Shown: positions 24,950 to 34,342, counted from the first letter of the stretch. The stretch: DNA of 64,000 nt from Roseomonas sp. KE0001 (GCF_016107285.1 NZ_RCVQ01000008.1:1-64000); one strand, 5' to 3'. Program-made: numbers and translations. Notes: generated from the sequence alone by a model not told the origin.

Positions 24950-25695
24950 GGCCGGTCGCGGGGACCATCAACCTGGTGCTGGCGACCGACCTCGACGGCA
25001 CTTTCCTGGGCGGCAGCGAGGCGGAGCGCCGCGCGCTCTACGAGGAGCTGCGCGCCCGTGACGACGCGCTGCTGATCTTCGTCACCGGCCGCGACCGCGA
25101 CTTCCTGCGCCGCCTGGTGGAGCAGCCCGGCATGCCGCGCCCGCACTATGTCATCGGCGATGTCGGCACCTCGGTCTTCGACGGCGCCGACTTCGCGCCG
25201 ATCGCCACGCTCGAGGCCGAGATCGTGGCGCGCTGGGACGATGCCGGCGACCGCGTGCGCGCCCTGCTGGCGGGGGAGCCCGGGCTGGAGCTGCAGCCCA
25301 CGCCCTTCCGTCACCGCGTCAGCTACTACTACGATCCGGCCCGGCTGCGGGCGGAGACGGTGGCCAGGATCGAGGCCGCCGGCTTCGACTGCATCACCTC
25401 GGCCGATACCTTCCTCGACGTGCTGCCGCGCGGCATCGCCAAGGGCCCGACCCTGCTGCGGCTGGTGCAGGCGCTCGGCCTGCCCGCCGGCCGCGTGCTG
25501 GCGGCGGGGGACACGATGAACGACCTGTCGCTGTTCGAGACCGGGCTGAAGGCCGTGGCCGTCGGCAATTCCGAGCCGCGCCTGCGCGCCGCCCTGCCCG
25601 AAACGCCCCAGGTGTACCGCGCCCGCGGCCATGGCGCCGCCGGCATCGCCGAGGCCATCCGGCACTTCAACCTGCTTCCGGAGGTGGTGGCATGA
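24946..25695 (+). CDS. HAD-IIB phosphatase, probable glucosylglycerol-phosphate phosphatase
   Basis: A 249-residue HAD hydrolase of the sucrose-phosphatase-like IIB class. Motif I is ATDLDGTFLGG (nucleophile Asp), motif II FVTGRDRDFL, motif III the Lys in IAKGPTLLRL, and motif IV AAGDTMNDLSLFE. In bifunctional GgpPS proteins of some proteobacteria, a domain of this type is fused in front of the glucosylglycerol-phosphate synthase. Here it is a separate gene just before ggpS, with 4-base overlaps on both sides. It should remove phosphate from glucosylglycerol phosphate to release the osmolyte. Trehalose-phosphate phosphatase was considered but fits the partner less well. Confidence 0.82.
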   Translation: MRPVAGTINLVLATDLDGTFLGGSEAERRALYEELRARDDALLIFVTGRDRDFLRRLVEQPGMPRPHYVIGDVGTSVFDGADFAPIATLEAEIVARWDDAGDRVRALLAGEPGLELQPTPFRHRVSYYYDPARLRAETVARIEAAGFDCITSADTFLDVLPRGIAKGPTLLRLVQALGLPAGRVLAAGDTMNDLSLFETGLKAVAVGNSEPRLRAALPETPQVYRARGHGAAGIAEAIRHFNLLPEVVA

Positions 25696-27218
25696 CCCAG
25701 ACGAAGTCCTCTCTCCTCATCGTCTATCATCGCCAGCCCTACGAGGAGGTGGTGGTCGAGGGACGCACCGAGTTCCGCCCCAACCGCAGCCCGAACGGCA
25801 TCGTGCCGACGCTGAAGTCCTTCTTCCGCCGCACCGATCCCGGCGCCGGCGCCTGGGTCGCCTGGAAGCTCGCCAAGCCTGGCGAGAGCTTCGAGCGCGT
25901 CGTGCACATCGACGACGTGAACGGCGGCTACGAGGTCTCGCGCCTACCGCTGACGGCGGAGGAGGTGGAGAGCTTCTACCACGTCACCTCCAAGGAGGCG
26001 CTGTGGCCGGTGCTGCACTCCTTCCCCTGGCTGTTCAGCTACGACAACGTGGACTGGGACACCTTCCGCGCGGTGAACCGCAAGTTCGCCGAGGCGGCGG
26101 CGGCGCAGGCGGCGGATGACGCCGTCATCTGGATCCACGACTACAATCTCTGGCTGGTGCCGGCCTATCTGCGCGCGCTGAAGCCGAAGGCGCGCATCGC
26201 CTTCTATCACCACACCCCCTTCCCGGCGGCGGATGTCTTCAACATCCTGCCCTGGCGGCAGGAGATCCTGGACAGCCTGCTGTGCTGCGACCAGGTGGGC
26301 TTCCACATCCCGCGCTACGCCCGCAACTTCGCCGAGCTGGCGCGCAGCGGCGCGGGGGCCGAGATCACCGAGACCCGCCCGGTCGATCCCGCCTTCGGCG
26401 CCATGGGCCAGGCGCTTTCGGAGCCGGACATGCCGGTGCGGCTGCGTGTCGACGGCCGCGAGGTGGCGCTCGATTCCGCCCCCGTCGGCACCGACGCCGG
26501 GCTGATCCGCGAGGTGGTGCGCCGGCCCGAGAGCCGCGCCCTGCAGGCGGAGATCCGCGAGGGCCTGGGCGGCCGCCGCATGATCATGGCGGTCGGCCGC
26601 ACCGACTACACCAAGGGCATGGTCGAATCCCTGCAATCCTTCGAGCGGCTGCTGGAGCGCCGGCCGGGGCTGATCGGCGAGGTCAAGCTGGTCGTCACCT
26701 CGGTGCGCGCGGCGACGGCGATGAAGATCTATGACAGCACACAGCGCGACATCGAGGCACTGGTCGGCCGCATCAACGGCCGCTTCTCCAAGCTCGACTG
26801 GACGCCGGTGGTGCTGTTCAGCAACTCGATCCCCTTCGAGACGCTTCTCTCCTACTACCACGAGGCGGATATCTGCCTGACCACGCCGCTGCGCGACGGG
26901 CTGAACCTGGTGGCCAAGGAGTATGTCGCCGCCAAGGACCGCACGGCGGGCGCGCTGGTGCTCTCGGAGTTCGCCGGCTGCGCCGTGGAACTGCCGGATG
27001 CGGTGCTGACCAATCCCTATTCCCGCCGCAACCTCGACCGCGCGCTGGACGAGGCGCTGGACATGCCGGAGGCGGAGGCGGTGAGGCGCATGCGGCGCAT
27101 GGACGATGCCGTGCACGGCTGCGACATCGCCTGCTGGGCGGACCATGTCTTCGCCGGCTTCGGCAGGCTCGGCCTGCCCGATCCGGCCGCGCGGGCCCTG
27201 CCCGTCGCGGCGGAGTGA
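25692..27218 (+). CDS. ggpS: Glucosylglycerol-phosphate synthase
   Basis: A 508-residue GT20-family retaining glycosyltransferase. Its N-terminus ([12 protein letters not shown], then [16 protein letters not shown]) matches the GgpS signature rather than the SNRLP-type start of OtsA. Other conserved stretches are [80 protein letters not shown] and [18 protein letters not shown]. It joins glucose from ADP-glucose (usually) to sn-glycerol 3-phosphate, giving glucosylglycerol phosphate. The product is a compatible solute used against salt or drought. It is coupled to the HAD phosphatase. Trehalose-6-phosphate synthase is the closest alternative. Confidence 0.87.
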   Translation: MTQTKSSLLIVYHRQPYEEVVVEGRTEFRPNRSPNGIVPTLKSFFRRTDPGAGAWVAWKLAKPGESFERVVHIDDVNGGYEVSRLPLTAEEVESFYHVTSKEALWPVLHSFPWLFSYDNVDWDTFRAVNRKFAEAAAAQAADDAVIWIHDYNLWLVPAYLRALKPKARIAFYHHTPFPAADVFNILPWRQEILDSLLCCDQVGFHIPRYARNFAELARSGAGAEITETRPVDPAFGAMGQALSEPDMPVRLRVDGREVALDSAPVGTDAGLIREVVRRPESRALQAEIREGLGGRRMIMAVGRTDYTKGMVESLQSFERLLERRPGLIGEVKLVVTSVRAATAMKIYDSTQRDIEALVGRINGRFSKLDWTPVVLFSNSIPFETLLSYYHEADICLTTPLRDGLNLVAKEYVAAKDRTAGALVLSEFAGCAVELPDAVLTNPYSRRNLDRALDEALDMPEAEAVRRMRRMDDAVHGCDIACWADHVFAGFGRLGLPDPAARALPVAAE

Positions 27219-27243
27219 CGCGGCCGGACGCCGGACCGCCGCG
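27219..27243. terminator. GC-rich hairpin between convergent genes
   Basis: Arms CGCGGC (27219-27224) and GCCGCG (27238-27243) flank a loop of 13 bases between the ends of ggpS and the racemase gene. No T-run follows, so this is a weak terminator candidate. Confidence 0.25.
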
Positions 27244-27246
27244 CGA

Positions 27247-28002
27247 TCAGCGCGGCGCGAAGGCGCGCGGCCGGAGGCCCGCGTGGAAGTAGGTGATCAT
27301 CGAGTAGATGTCATAAACCGGCAGGCCCAGCTCCTGCCGCAGGGCCGCGGCATAGGGCGGCATGTTGGTGCATTCCAGCACGATGGCGCCGACCTCCGGA
27401 TGCCGGGCGACGAGACGGCGGCCGGCATCGAGGATGTCCTGCTCGGCCAGGTCCACATCCATGTCGTCCTTCTCGGCCCGGATCAGCACGCGGAAGAACT
27501 CGCGGCCGCTCTCCGTCCCCTCGCGCGGGATGTCGGACGGGACGCCCGCCGCCTCCAGATGACGCGGCGTCAGCGTCGAGCCACTGACGGTGACGAGGCC
27601 GACGCGCTTCCCCGGCGGCAGCATGGCCTGCACCCAGGGCACCTGCATCAGGCTGCTGGTGGCCACCGGCACGCCGACATGCGCCGCCAGCTCCTTCTGG
27701 AACAGCGAGAGGAAGCCGCAATTGGTGGTGATGGCCTCGGCGCCCTGGCGCACCAGCTCCTCGGCCGCGTCGAGGAAGTCCTGCAGCAGGCCGGGGGCGC
27801 CGTCCAGCACCACCTTCTCCGGGCTGGCGCCGCGCACGACGCGGTAGAGCACGGGGAAGGGCCAGGTGGTGCCATTGCCCATGTCGCCCGGGATGCGCGG
27901 GAAGCGCGCCTCCAGCATGAGGATGCCGAGGGGGGCGCCATAGATGGCCTTGCCGCCCCGGGCGATGCCCCGCCGGGCGGCGGGGGTGCTGTCGTTGCTC
28001 AT
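27247..28002 (-). CDS. Aspartate/glutamate racemase family protein
   Basis: A 251-residue member of the Asp/Glu/hydantoin racemase superfamily, with both catalytic cysteines: TTNCGFLSLF near residue 94 and VLECTNMPPYAAAL near residue 210. Cofactor-independent racemases of this superfamily interconvert D- and L-acidic amino acids or related compounds; some relatives are decarboxylases or isomerases. It ends a minus-strand unit that also holds an amino-acid-binding protein, a DadA-like dehydrogenase and a 2-hydroxyacid dehydrogenase. D-amino-acid metabolism is the common theme. The ATG at 28002 begins MSNDSTPAARRG. Confidence 0.82.
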   Translation of the reverse strand: MSNDSTPAARRGIARGGKAIYGAPLGILMLEARFPRIPGDMGNGTTWPFPVLYRVVRGASPEKVVLDGAPGLLQDFLDAAEELVRQGAEAITTNCGFLSLFQKELAAHVGVPVATSSLMQVPWVQAMLPPGKRVGLVTVSGSTLTPRHLEAAGVPSDIPREGTESGREFFRVLIRAEKDDMDVDLAEQDILDAGRRLVARHPEVGAIVLECTNMPPYAAALRQELGLPVYDIYSMITYFHAGLRPRAFAPR

Positions 28003-28015
28003 CGGTGCTGTGTCC

Positions 28016-29050
28016 TCAGCGGATCGGCGGCGAATACTGCAGCCCGCCGGCGGTATGGAGCTGGTTCTTGCCGCGCGGGAGGCCCATCGGCGCCACGTGG
28101 CGCTCCCAGATCTCGGCGTAGTTGCCGACGGCGCGCAGGATCCGCACCGCCCAGTCGGGCGAGAGGCCGAGCATGGTGCCGAAGTCGCCGCTCTGGCCGA
28201 GCAGGCGCTGCACGTCGGGGCGCGTGTCCTGCATCGCGGCGTCGAGCGTCTGTCGGGTGATGCCGAACTCCTCGCCCAGGTGCAGCACGTTCTGGGTCCA
28301 GCGCACGACGTCGTAGAAGCGATCATCGCCCTTGCGGACCACGGGGCCGAGCGGCTCCTTGCTGATCAGCTCGGGCAGCACGACGAAGTCCCGCGCGCGG
28401 TCGCCGAGGCCGGCGCGGAAGGCCGCCAGGGTCGAGGTGCCGACGGTGAAGGCGTCGCAGCGCCCGCCGATCATGGCGTTGCGGATTTCCTCCACGCTCT
28501 CGATCACCACGGGGTTGAGCTTCATGTTGCTGGCGCGGAAGAAGTCGGCCAGGTTCTTCTCGGTCGTGGTGCCGGGCTGCACGCAGACGCTGGCGCCGTC
28601 CAGCTCCCTGATGGAGGAGACGCCGAGCTTCCGCGAGACCAGGAAGCCCTGGCCATCATAGAACAGCACACCGGTGAACAGCAGGCCGAGCGAGGCCTCG
28701 CGCGGCATGGTCCAGGTGGTGTTGGAGGAGAGGATGTCGATCTCGCCCGACTGCAGCGCCGTCAGCCGGTTGGCATAGGTGGTGGTGATATAGCGCACCT
28801 TGGCCGGATCACCGAGGATGGCCGCCCCCAGCGCCTTGCAGAAGTCGATGTAGAGGCCGCTGTACTCCCCCCGCGCGTCCAGCTCGGCGAAGCCCGGCAG
28901 GTCGGCGGAGGTGCCGCAGACCAGCGATCCGCGGGCGCGGATGGCGTCGATCGTGGCGGAGCCGCTCGGCTGTTGCGCCGCGGCCGGGGTGCCGGCCAGC
29001 CCGGCCAGGGCCGCGAGGCCGGCGAAAGCGGAAAGCAGGAGGCGTCGCAT
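28016..29050 (-). CDS. Amino acid ABC transporter substrate-binding protein (AapJ/BztA type)
   Basis: A 344-residue periplasmic protein. It has a signal peptide (LLLSAFAGLAALAGLAGTPAAA) and the general L-amino-acid-binding signature RGSLVCGTSADLPGFAE, then LTALQSGEIDILSSNTTWTM and CVQPGTTTEKNLADFFRASN. The family binds acidic and other amino acids for the AapJQMP/BztABCD importers. No permease or ATPase gene accompanies it, so it may share membrane components encoded elsewhere. It is 13 bases from the racemase gene, so amino-acid capture and racemisation are probably linked. Confidence 0.9.
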   Translation of the reverse strand: MRRLLLSAFAGLAALAGLAGTPAAAQQPSGSATIDAIRARGSLVCGTSADLPGFAELDARGEYSGLYIDFCKALGAAILGDPAKVRYITTTYANRLTALQSGEIDILSSNTTWTMPREASLGLLFTGVLFYDGQGFLVSRKLGVSSIRELDGASVCVQPGTTTEKNLADFFRASNMKLNPVVIESVEEIRNAMIGGRCDAFTVGTSTLAAFRAGLGDRARDFVVLPELISKEPLGPVVRKGDDRFYDVVRWTQNVLHLGEEFGITRQTLDAAMQDTRPDVQRLLGQSGDFGTMLGLSPDWAVRILRAVGNYAEIWERHVAPMGLPRGKNQLHTAGGLQYSPPIR

Positions 29051-29120
29051 CAGGGCAGTCTTCCTCGTCTCGGATGGTCGGAGCCGCCGGGCGCGGCGTC
29101 CCCGGTCGTTCGTGCGCGCC

Positions 29121-30386
29121 TCAGCGGAAGCGCGTCGGCGCGAAGGGCGCGATGGGGATCTCCGGCGCCCGGCCGGAGAGCAGCTGGGCCACGATCCGCC
29201 CGGTGCGCGGGCCGGCCACCAGCCCGACATGCCCATGGCCGAAGGCATGCACCACATCCGGCGTGGCGCTGGCGGGGCCGAGGCAGGGCATGCCGTCCGG
29301 CATGCTGGGTCGATGCCCCATCCAGACGCTGACCCGCTCGGCCGGGAAGGGATCGGGCAGGTCGGGGAAGGATTTCAGCAGGTGGTCGCGCAGGATCTCG
29401 GCGCGCTTCCAGTTCGGCGCCGCCGCCAGGCCGGCGATCTCCACCTGGCCGGCCGCGCGCAGCCCGTCGCGCATCGGGTTCACCACCATCCGGGCAGCTG
29501 AGAGGCTCATCGAATGGCGCGGGCCGATATTCGTGCCCCGCAGCATGACATGGTAGCCCCGCTCGCTCTCCAGCGGCACGCGGTCCCCCGCCTGGGCGGC
29601 CAGCGCCACCGAATGCGCGCCGCAGCAGATCGCCGCCGCCTCGCAGTCGAGCTGCGAACCATCGGCCAGCGCGACGCCGCGCAGGCGCCCGCCCTCGATG
29701 CGCAGGCCGCGCGCCGCGACGGGGCGCAGCGTGGCACCCTCGCGCTGCGCCTGCGCCACCAGGGCGGCGACATAGGCGCCGGGATCGAGGCAGCGCCCCG
29801 CCTCCTCCACCAGCACGCCAAAGCCATAGGCCGGATCGAGATCCGGCTCGACGGCCCGCAGCGCCTCGCCCTCCAGCTCGCGCCAGTCGATGCCCACCTG
29901 CCGCCGGATGCGCCAGCCCATCGCCTCGGCCTCGAAGCCGGCGCGCGTGTGGAAGGCGTGGATCAGCCCCTTCCGCTCCACCAGCTCCGGCACCCCCGCC
30001 TCCCGCGCCAGGGCCTCGTGCAGCAGCGGCGAATCCTTCAGCAGCGGCCGCAGCGCCTGGGCGATCCGGAGCAGCTTCGCCTCGCTCGCGCCGGCGCTGA
30101 GATAGCGCAGGAGCCAGGGCAGCACCTTCGGGAAGTAGCTCCAGCGGATCGCGAGCGGCCCCAGCGGATCGGAGAGGAAGCCCGGCACCTTCCGCCACAG
30201 GCCGGGCAGGCTGGGCGGCAGCACCGAATGCGAGGAGAACCAGCCGGCATTGCCGAAGCTCGCCGCCTGCTCGCCGCCCGGCCGACCCGGATCGAGCAGG
30301 GTGACGCGATGGCCGGCGCGCAGCAGCGCGAGGGCGCTGCAGGCGCCCTCGATGCCGGCGCCGATGACCGCGACGTGCCGGCTCAC
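29121..30386 (-). CDS. FAD-dependent D-amino acid dehydrogenase-like oxidoreductase
   Basis: A 421-residue DAO-superfamily flavoprotein. The N-terminal dinucleotide motif is VIGAGIEGACSALALLRAG, followed by the DadA-like FGNAGWFSSHSVLPPSLPG stretch. The substrate-domain motif ESERGYHVMLRGTNIG and the C-terminal FAD motif AFGHGHVGLVAGPRTGR are also present. DadA enzymes oxidatively deaminate D-amino acids to 2-oxo acids and pass electrons to the respiratory chain. The racemase, amino-acid binding protein and 2-hydroxyacid dehydrogenase around it fit that chemistry. The substrate is not determined. Confidence 0.87.
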   Translation of the reverse strand: MSRHVAVIGAGIEGACSALALLRAGHRVTLLDPGRPGGEQAASFGNAGWFSSHSVLPPSLPGLWRKVPGFLSDPLGPLAIRWSYFPKVLPWLLRYLSAGASEAKLLRIAQALRPLLKDSPLLHEALAREAGVPELVERKGLIHAFHTRAGFEAEAMGWRIRRQVGIDWRELEGEALRAVEPDLDPAYGFGVLVEEAGRCLDPGAYVAALVAQAQREGATLRPVAARGLRIEGGRLRGVALADGSQLDCEAAAICCGAHSVALAAQAGDRVPLESERGYHVMLRGTNIGPRHSMSLSAARMVVNPMRDGLRAAGQVEIAGLAAAPNWKRAEILRDHLLKSFPDLPDPFPAERVSVWMGHRPSMPDGMPCLGPASATPDVVHAFGHGHVGLVAGPRTGRIVAQLLSGRAPEIPIAPFAPTRFR

Positions 30387-30524
30387 AGCGGCGCCCCCTC
30401 CGGCATGTCACGCCCGACGGACAGCGCCCGCGGGTCGGGGAAGCGGTGCGGCATGGCTACCCTGCCGGAGGCGCCGGCATGGCCACAGGCGCGGCGGTCG
30501 GTCCCGTTCATCCCCTTCGCCGCC

Positions 30525-31493
30525 TCAGACGATCTGGTTGCGCAGCGTGGCCTCGCCGCGCCGCAGCCGGTCGAGATTCTCCATCAGGATGTCGATCACA
30601 TTGTCCTCGTAACGCTGCGTCTCGCCGGCGCTGTGCGGCGTGATGAAGACGTTCGGCAGGTCCCAGAGCGGCGAGGCCTCCGGCAGGGGCTCCTCCACCA
30701 CCACGTCCAGCGCGGCGCCGGCGAGACGGCCCTCGGTCAGCGCCGCGCTCAGCGCCGCCTCGTCCACCACCTTGCCGCGCGCCACGTTCACCAGCCGCGC
30801 GGTGGGCTTCATCGCCGCCAGCGCCTCGGCGCCGATCAGGCCGGTGGTCTCGGGCGTCAGCGGGCAGGTCAGCGCCACGACGTCGGCCTGCGGCAGCCAC
30901 TGGTGCAGGGCCGAGATGGCATGCACCTCGTCCGCCCCCTCGGCGCCCGCCGCCGGATCGCGCCGCAGGCCGATCACGCGCATGCCGAAGGCCTTGGCCA
31001 GCCGCGCCAGCCGGCCGCCAATGCGGCCGAGACCCACCACCAGCAGCGTCTTGCCGCCCAGCTCGTCCTCGCGCCGGGCGATCTCGCCGATCATGCCGCG
31101 CCAGTGGCGCTTCGCCTGGTTGTCGCGCGCCTGCGGCAGCAGCCGCGCCATGGCCAGGATCAGCGACATGGCATGCTCGGAGACGGCATTGGCGTTGACG
31201 CCCTGGGCGCTGGCCAGCCGCACGCCATGGGCGCGGAAGGCCGCCTGGTCGTACTGGTCGACGCCGGCGCTGATCGACTGCACGAAGCGCAGCCTCGGCG
31301 CCCGCTCCAGCAGCGCGTTGTTCCACAGGCCCGAGACGACGACGACATCCGCCTCTCCCACCCGGGCCGCCAGCTCCTCCCTCGACCAGGCCTGGATGGC
31401 GCGGATGCCGCTTCCCCGGGCCTCGAAGCGGTCCTGGATCTGGTAGGCGGCATGGGCGAAGAGGACGGTCAGGTCGTCGGGCTTGTCGAACAC
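30525..31493 (-). CDS. D-2-hydroxyacid dehydrogenase
   Basis: A 322-residue NAD(P)-dependent 2-hydroxyacid dehydrogenase. The Rossmann motif is LVVGLGRIGGRLARLAKAFG. The catalytic triad can be placed: Arg in NVARGKVVDE, Glu in DVVVEEPLPE and His in ITPHSAGE. It should interconvert 2-oxo acids and D-2-hydroxy acids. The chosen start is GTG at 31493, where similarity begins and CCGGAG lies about eight bases upstream. It follows the GntR gene by 34 bases and precedes the DadA-like gene by 138 bases, in which I see nothing definable. Confidence 0.87.
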   Translation of the reverse strand: MFDKPDDLTVLFAHAAYQIQDRFEARGSGIRAIQAWSREELAARVGEADVVVVSGLWNNALLERAPRLRFVQSISAGVDQYDQAAFRAHGVRLASAQGVNANAVSEHAMSLILAMARLLPQARDNQAKRHWRGMIGEIARREDELGGKTLLVVGLGRIGGRLARLAKAFGMRVIGLRRDPAAGAEGADEVHAISALHQWLPQADVVALTCPLTPETTGLIGAEALAAMKPTARLVNVARGKVVDEAALSAALTEGRLAGAALDVVVEEPLPEASPLWDLPNVFITPHSAGETQRYEDNVIDILMENLDRLRRGEATLRNQIV

Positions 31494-31527
31494 GCGGTGG
31501 TCTCCGGTCGGATGCGGAAAGGGGGCG

Positions 31528-32247
31528 TCAGGCGGCGTCGCCCAGCACATGGGCGGCCAGGGCATTGCCGGTGTAGATCTCGCCATAGCCGATGCGGATC
31601 ACCTCGGTGATCTGGTCCAGGCGGCGGTTGATGTGGCGCCGCATCAGCGCGCCCGCGGCGGCGCCGTCCCGCGCGATCAGATGCCGGATGATCGCCAGAT
31701 GCTCGCTCTGGGTGCCGGTGCGGCGGTCCTGCATGTCGATCCAGCGCAGGAAGCGCACGCGCTCGTTGATGCCGCGGATGGCGCGGATGAACTCGTCATT
31801 GCCCGAGAGGGCGGCCAGGCGCTCGTGGAACTGCTCGTCCAGGCGCAGCAGGCGCAGCGCCTGCGCGTCCTCGTCCGGCGCGTCGCGGCTCTGCAGGGCG
31901 AAGGCCTCGAGCTCGCGGAGCGCGGCATCGGAGGCCCGCTCGCAGGCCAGGGCCAGGCTGCCCACCTCGACGGTCGCGCGGAACTCGTAGAGATGCAGCA
32001 CATCGGCCGGCGCCAGGGCCTTGAGGCGGTAGCCCTTGTTCAGGGTGGCCACCAGGAAGCCCTCGGAGGCCAGGCGGTTCAGCGCCTCGCGCAGCGGCGT
32101 GCGGCTGACCCCGAGCCGGCGCGCCAGCTCCACCTCATTGATCCGCTCCCCGGGCGAGAGGCGGTAGGTGCAGACCATGGCCTTGACCTGCTCGTAGACA
32201 CGATCGGCGGAGCGGGGCGGAAGATCCGGGGCCATGAGGGCAAGCAT
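31528..32247 (-). CDS. GntR-family (FCD) transcriptional regulator
   Basis: A 239-residue regulator. The N-terminal winged helix-turn-helix contains RINEVELARRLGVSRTPLRE, and then an FCD ligand domain of about 150 residues has the metal-type DEQFHERLAALSGNDEF motif and a late HLAIIRHLIARD. FCD-type GntR proteins usually sense organic acids or amino-acid-derived metabolites and control adjacent genes. It is the first gene of the racemase/oxidase unit and probably regulates it. A short GTG-AATA-CAC motif at 32267-32276, just upstream, could be an operator but is weak. An ATG at 32235 is an alternative start. Confidence 0.88.
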   Translation of the reverse strand: MLALMAPDLPPRSADRVYEQVKAMVCTYRLSPGERINEVELARRLGVSRTPLREALNRLASEGFLVATLNKGYRLKALAPADVLHLYEFRATVEVGSLALACERASDAALRELEAFALQSRDAPDEDAQALRLLRLDEQFHERLAALSGNDEFIRAIRGINERVRFLRWIDMQDRRTGTQSEHLAIIRHLIARDGAAAGALMRRHINRRLDQITEVIRIGYGEIYTGNALAAHVLGDAA

Positions 32248-32327
32248 ATCCCTCGTGCGGGCAGAAGTGAATACACCTCTGCATCACGGCGCCTGCCTTC
32301 TCGCTGGCGTCAGCCAGCCCCGTGCCA

Positions 32328-32453
32328 TCAGGACCTCGCGGCGATCAGGGACGACGGGCTCTCGGGCCCCTTCCCTGGCGGCGCCAGACCCAGCAGGTGG
32401 AGGACCAGCAGGCATGCGGCGACCGCCAGACCGGCGCGCAACAGCAAAGACAT
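32328..32453 (-). CDS. Possible small single-pass membrane protein
   Basis: A 41-residue frame starting MSLLLRAGLAVAACLLVLHL, which forms one membrane helix followed by a short polar tail. A GAGGG stretch precedes the ATG by about 7 to 10 bases. The rest of the interval 32248-32732 holds an AT-rich tract (32515-32700) that is probably the promoter of the next gene, and nothing else I can define. No homologue is recognised; the coding status is uncertain. Confidence 0.35.
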   Translation of the reverse strand: MSLLLRAGLAVAACLLVLHLLGLAPPGKGPESPSSLIAARS

Positions 32454-32732
32454 CATGTTCGGTCCCTCAGGGCGGCCAATGCCGTCCCCACGCGGGGGAA
32501 TACGCCTTGCCCAAACGGGGCATAATACCAATTCTTGATCGTTATATAGAGAGTTCCTTCCATGCCCTCTTCTCCGCCGGCTTCTCCGCCAGCGGTTGGC
32601 CATCCAACATCCATCGATGAAGAGCCGCAGATCAAGGCCACGCATTGTCCTTGGCAGTATATTTTGTGGAATTATTGACACACTAGGATTCATCGTTATT
32701 AATCCTTCGCGCCACACCGGGAAGGAGCCGCC

Positions 32733-34316
32733 ATGCCTGATCGCCACCGACCCGCCCATGCCCTCTGGCAAGGCGCCCTGCTGTGCCTGGGCGTGGCCTG
32801 CGGGGCCCAGGCGCAGGATCTCACCATCGGCGTCGCCAACCCCGTCGCCTCGATCGATCCGCACATCTCGAACACCACCTCGAACTTCGCCCTCACCGGC
32901 CATCTGTTCGAGGCCCTGGTGCGGCGCGACGCGAAGCTGAACCTGCGGCCGGGCCTCGCCGAGAGCTGGGAGGCGGTTTCCGACCGCGTCTGGGAGTTCC
33001 GCCTGCGCCGCGGCGTCACCTGGCACGACGGCCGCCCCTTCACCGCCGAGGATGTGGCCTTCACCATCGCGCGCGTGCCGACCATCCCGACCGGCGGCGG
33101 CTTCTCCTATGCGGTGCGGTCGATCCAGCGCGTCGAGGTCGTGGACGCCCATACCCTCCGCCTGCACACCGAACGGCCCAGCCCACTGCTGCCGAACGAT
33201 TTCGCCAGTGTGCAGATCGTCGCCCGCCACGCCGTCGACGGCGGGCAGCCGGAGCAGTTCAACAGCGGCCGGGCGGCCATCGGCACCGGGCCGTACCGCT
33301 TCGCCGGCTTCAGTCCAGGCCAGGGCGCCCGCTTCACCCGCAACGAGGCCTACTGGGACGGGAAGGAGCCCTGGGCGCGCGTCGACTACCGCTTCCTGCC
33401 CAATGACGGCGCGCGCAGCGCCGCCATCCTGGCTGGCGACGTGGATGTCATCGACCAAGTGCCGGCCAACGACCTGGCACGCCTGCGGCGCGAGGCGCGG
33501 CTGCGCATCAGCGAGACGCCCGGCGTGCGCGTGATCTACCTGCAGCCCGACTTCTCGCGCCAGGGCGAGGTGCCGACGGTGACCGACCACCAGGGCCGGC
33601 CGCTGGAGAGGAACCCGTTCCTCGACCTCCGCGTGCGCCGTGCCCTGGATCTCGCCATCGACCGCGAGGCGCTGGCCGGCCGCGTGATGGAAGGCGCCGC
33701 CGTCCCGACCGCGCAATGGCTGCCGGAAGGCACCTATTCCCACAACCCCGAGGTCAAGGTCGGCCACGCCGATCCTGCGGCGGCGAAGCGCCTCCTCGCC
33801 GAGGCCGGCTTTCCTGAGGGGTTTCGCCTGACGCTCTCCACCCCGAACGACCGCTATCCCGGGGATGCCAAAAGCGCGCAGGCGGTCGCGCAGTTCTGGA
33901 CACGCATCGGCGTGCGGACCGAAGTGGAGGCACTGCCCTGGTCCAGCTACCTGACGCGCGGCCGCAACCAGGACTTCGCCTTCCGGCTCGGCGGCTGGGG
34001 CAGTTCGACGGGCGAGGCCAGCTACCTGCTGCGCAATGTCGTCGGTACCTATGACCGCGAGAAGGGCTGGGGCTCGCCCAACTTCAGCCGCTACAGCAAT
34101 CCGGAGCTCGATGCACTGACCGAACGCGCCATCACCACGATGGACGATGCCGCGCGCGAGAGGCTGCTGCGGGAGGCCGTGGCGCTGGAGGCGCGGGAGC
34201 TCGGCATCCTGCCCCTCTTCCTGCTGCAGAATGCCTGGGCCACGCGCCAGAGCCTGATCTACGAGGCCCGCGCCGACGAGCAGACCCTCGCCACCGCCGT
34301 CCGCCCTCTCCCCTGA
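32733..34316 (+). CDS. Peptide/opine-type ABC transporter substrate-binding protein (family 5)
   Basis: A 527-residue solute-binding protein of the DppA/OppA family. A signal peptide ends AQA near residue 27. The body has LTIGVANPVASIDPHISNT, then ESWEAVSDRVWEFRLRRGVT and WHDGRPFTAEDVAFTIAR, and the C-terminal LAEAGFPEGFRLTLSTPNDR of the family. Such proteins bind di- or oligopeptides, opines, nickel or glutathione. No permease genes adjoin it. Its substrate cannot be given. It is preceded by an AT-rich region of roughly 180 bases. Confidence 0.9.
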   Translation: MPDRHRPAHALWQGALLCLGVACGAQAQDLTIGVANPVASIDPHISNTTSNFALTGHLFEALVRRDAKLNLRPGLAESWEAVSDRVWEFRLRRGVTWHDGRPFTAEDVAFTIARVPTIPTGGGFSYAVRSIQRVEVVDAHTLRLHTERPSPLLPNDFASVQIVARHAVDGGQPEQFNSGRAAIGTGPYRFAGFSPGQGARFTRNEAYWDGKEPWARVDYRFLPNDGARSAAILAGDVDVIDQVPANDLARLRREARLRISETPGVRVIYLQPDFSRQGEVPTVTDHQGRPLERNPFLDLRVRRALDLAIDREALAGRVMEGAAVPTAQWLPEGTYSHNPEVKVGHADPAAAKRLLAEAGFPEGFRLTLSTPNDRYPGDAKSAQAVAQFWTRIGVRTEVEALPWSSYLTRGRNQDFAFRLGGWGSSTGEASYLLRNVVGTYDREKGWGSPNFSRYSNPELDALTERAITTMDDAARERLLREAVALEARELGILPLFLLQNAWATRQSLIYEARADEQTLATAVRPLP

Positions 34317-34342
34317 CGCCGCACCGCCCAAGGAGCATGCCC

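Noticed and set aside
25692-27218. Trehalose-6-phosphate synthase (OtsA) with an OtsB phosphatase upstream
   Set aside because: The N-terminus and substrate-loop stretches match glucosylglycerol-phosphate synthase, and gpsA is coupled to the same operon, which fits a glycerol 3-phosphate acceptor.
32267-32276. GntR operator GTGAATACAC
   Set aside because: The arms are only three bases and the centre is not symmetric; kept as a comment on the regulator, not as a feature.
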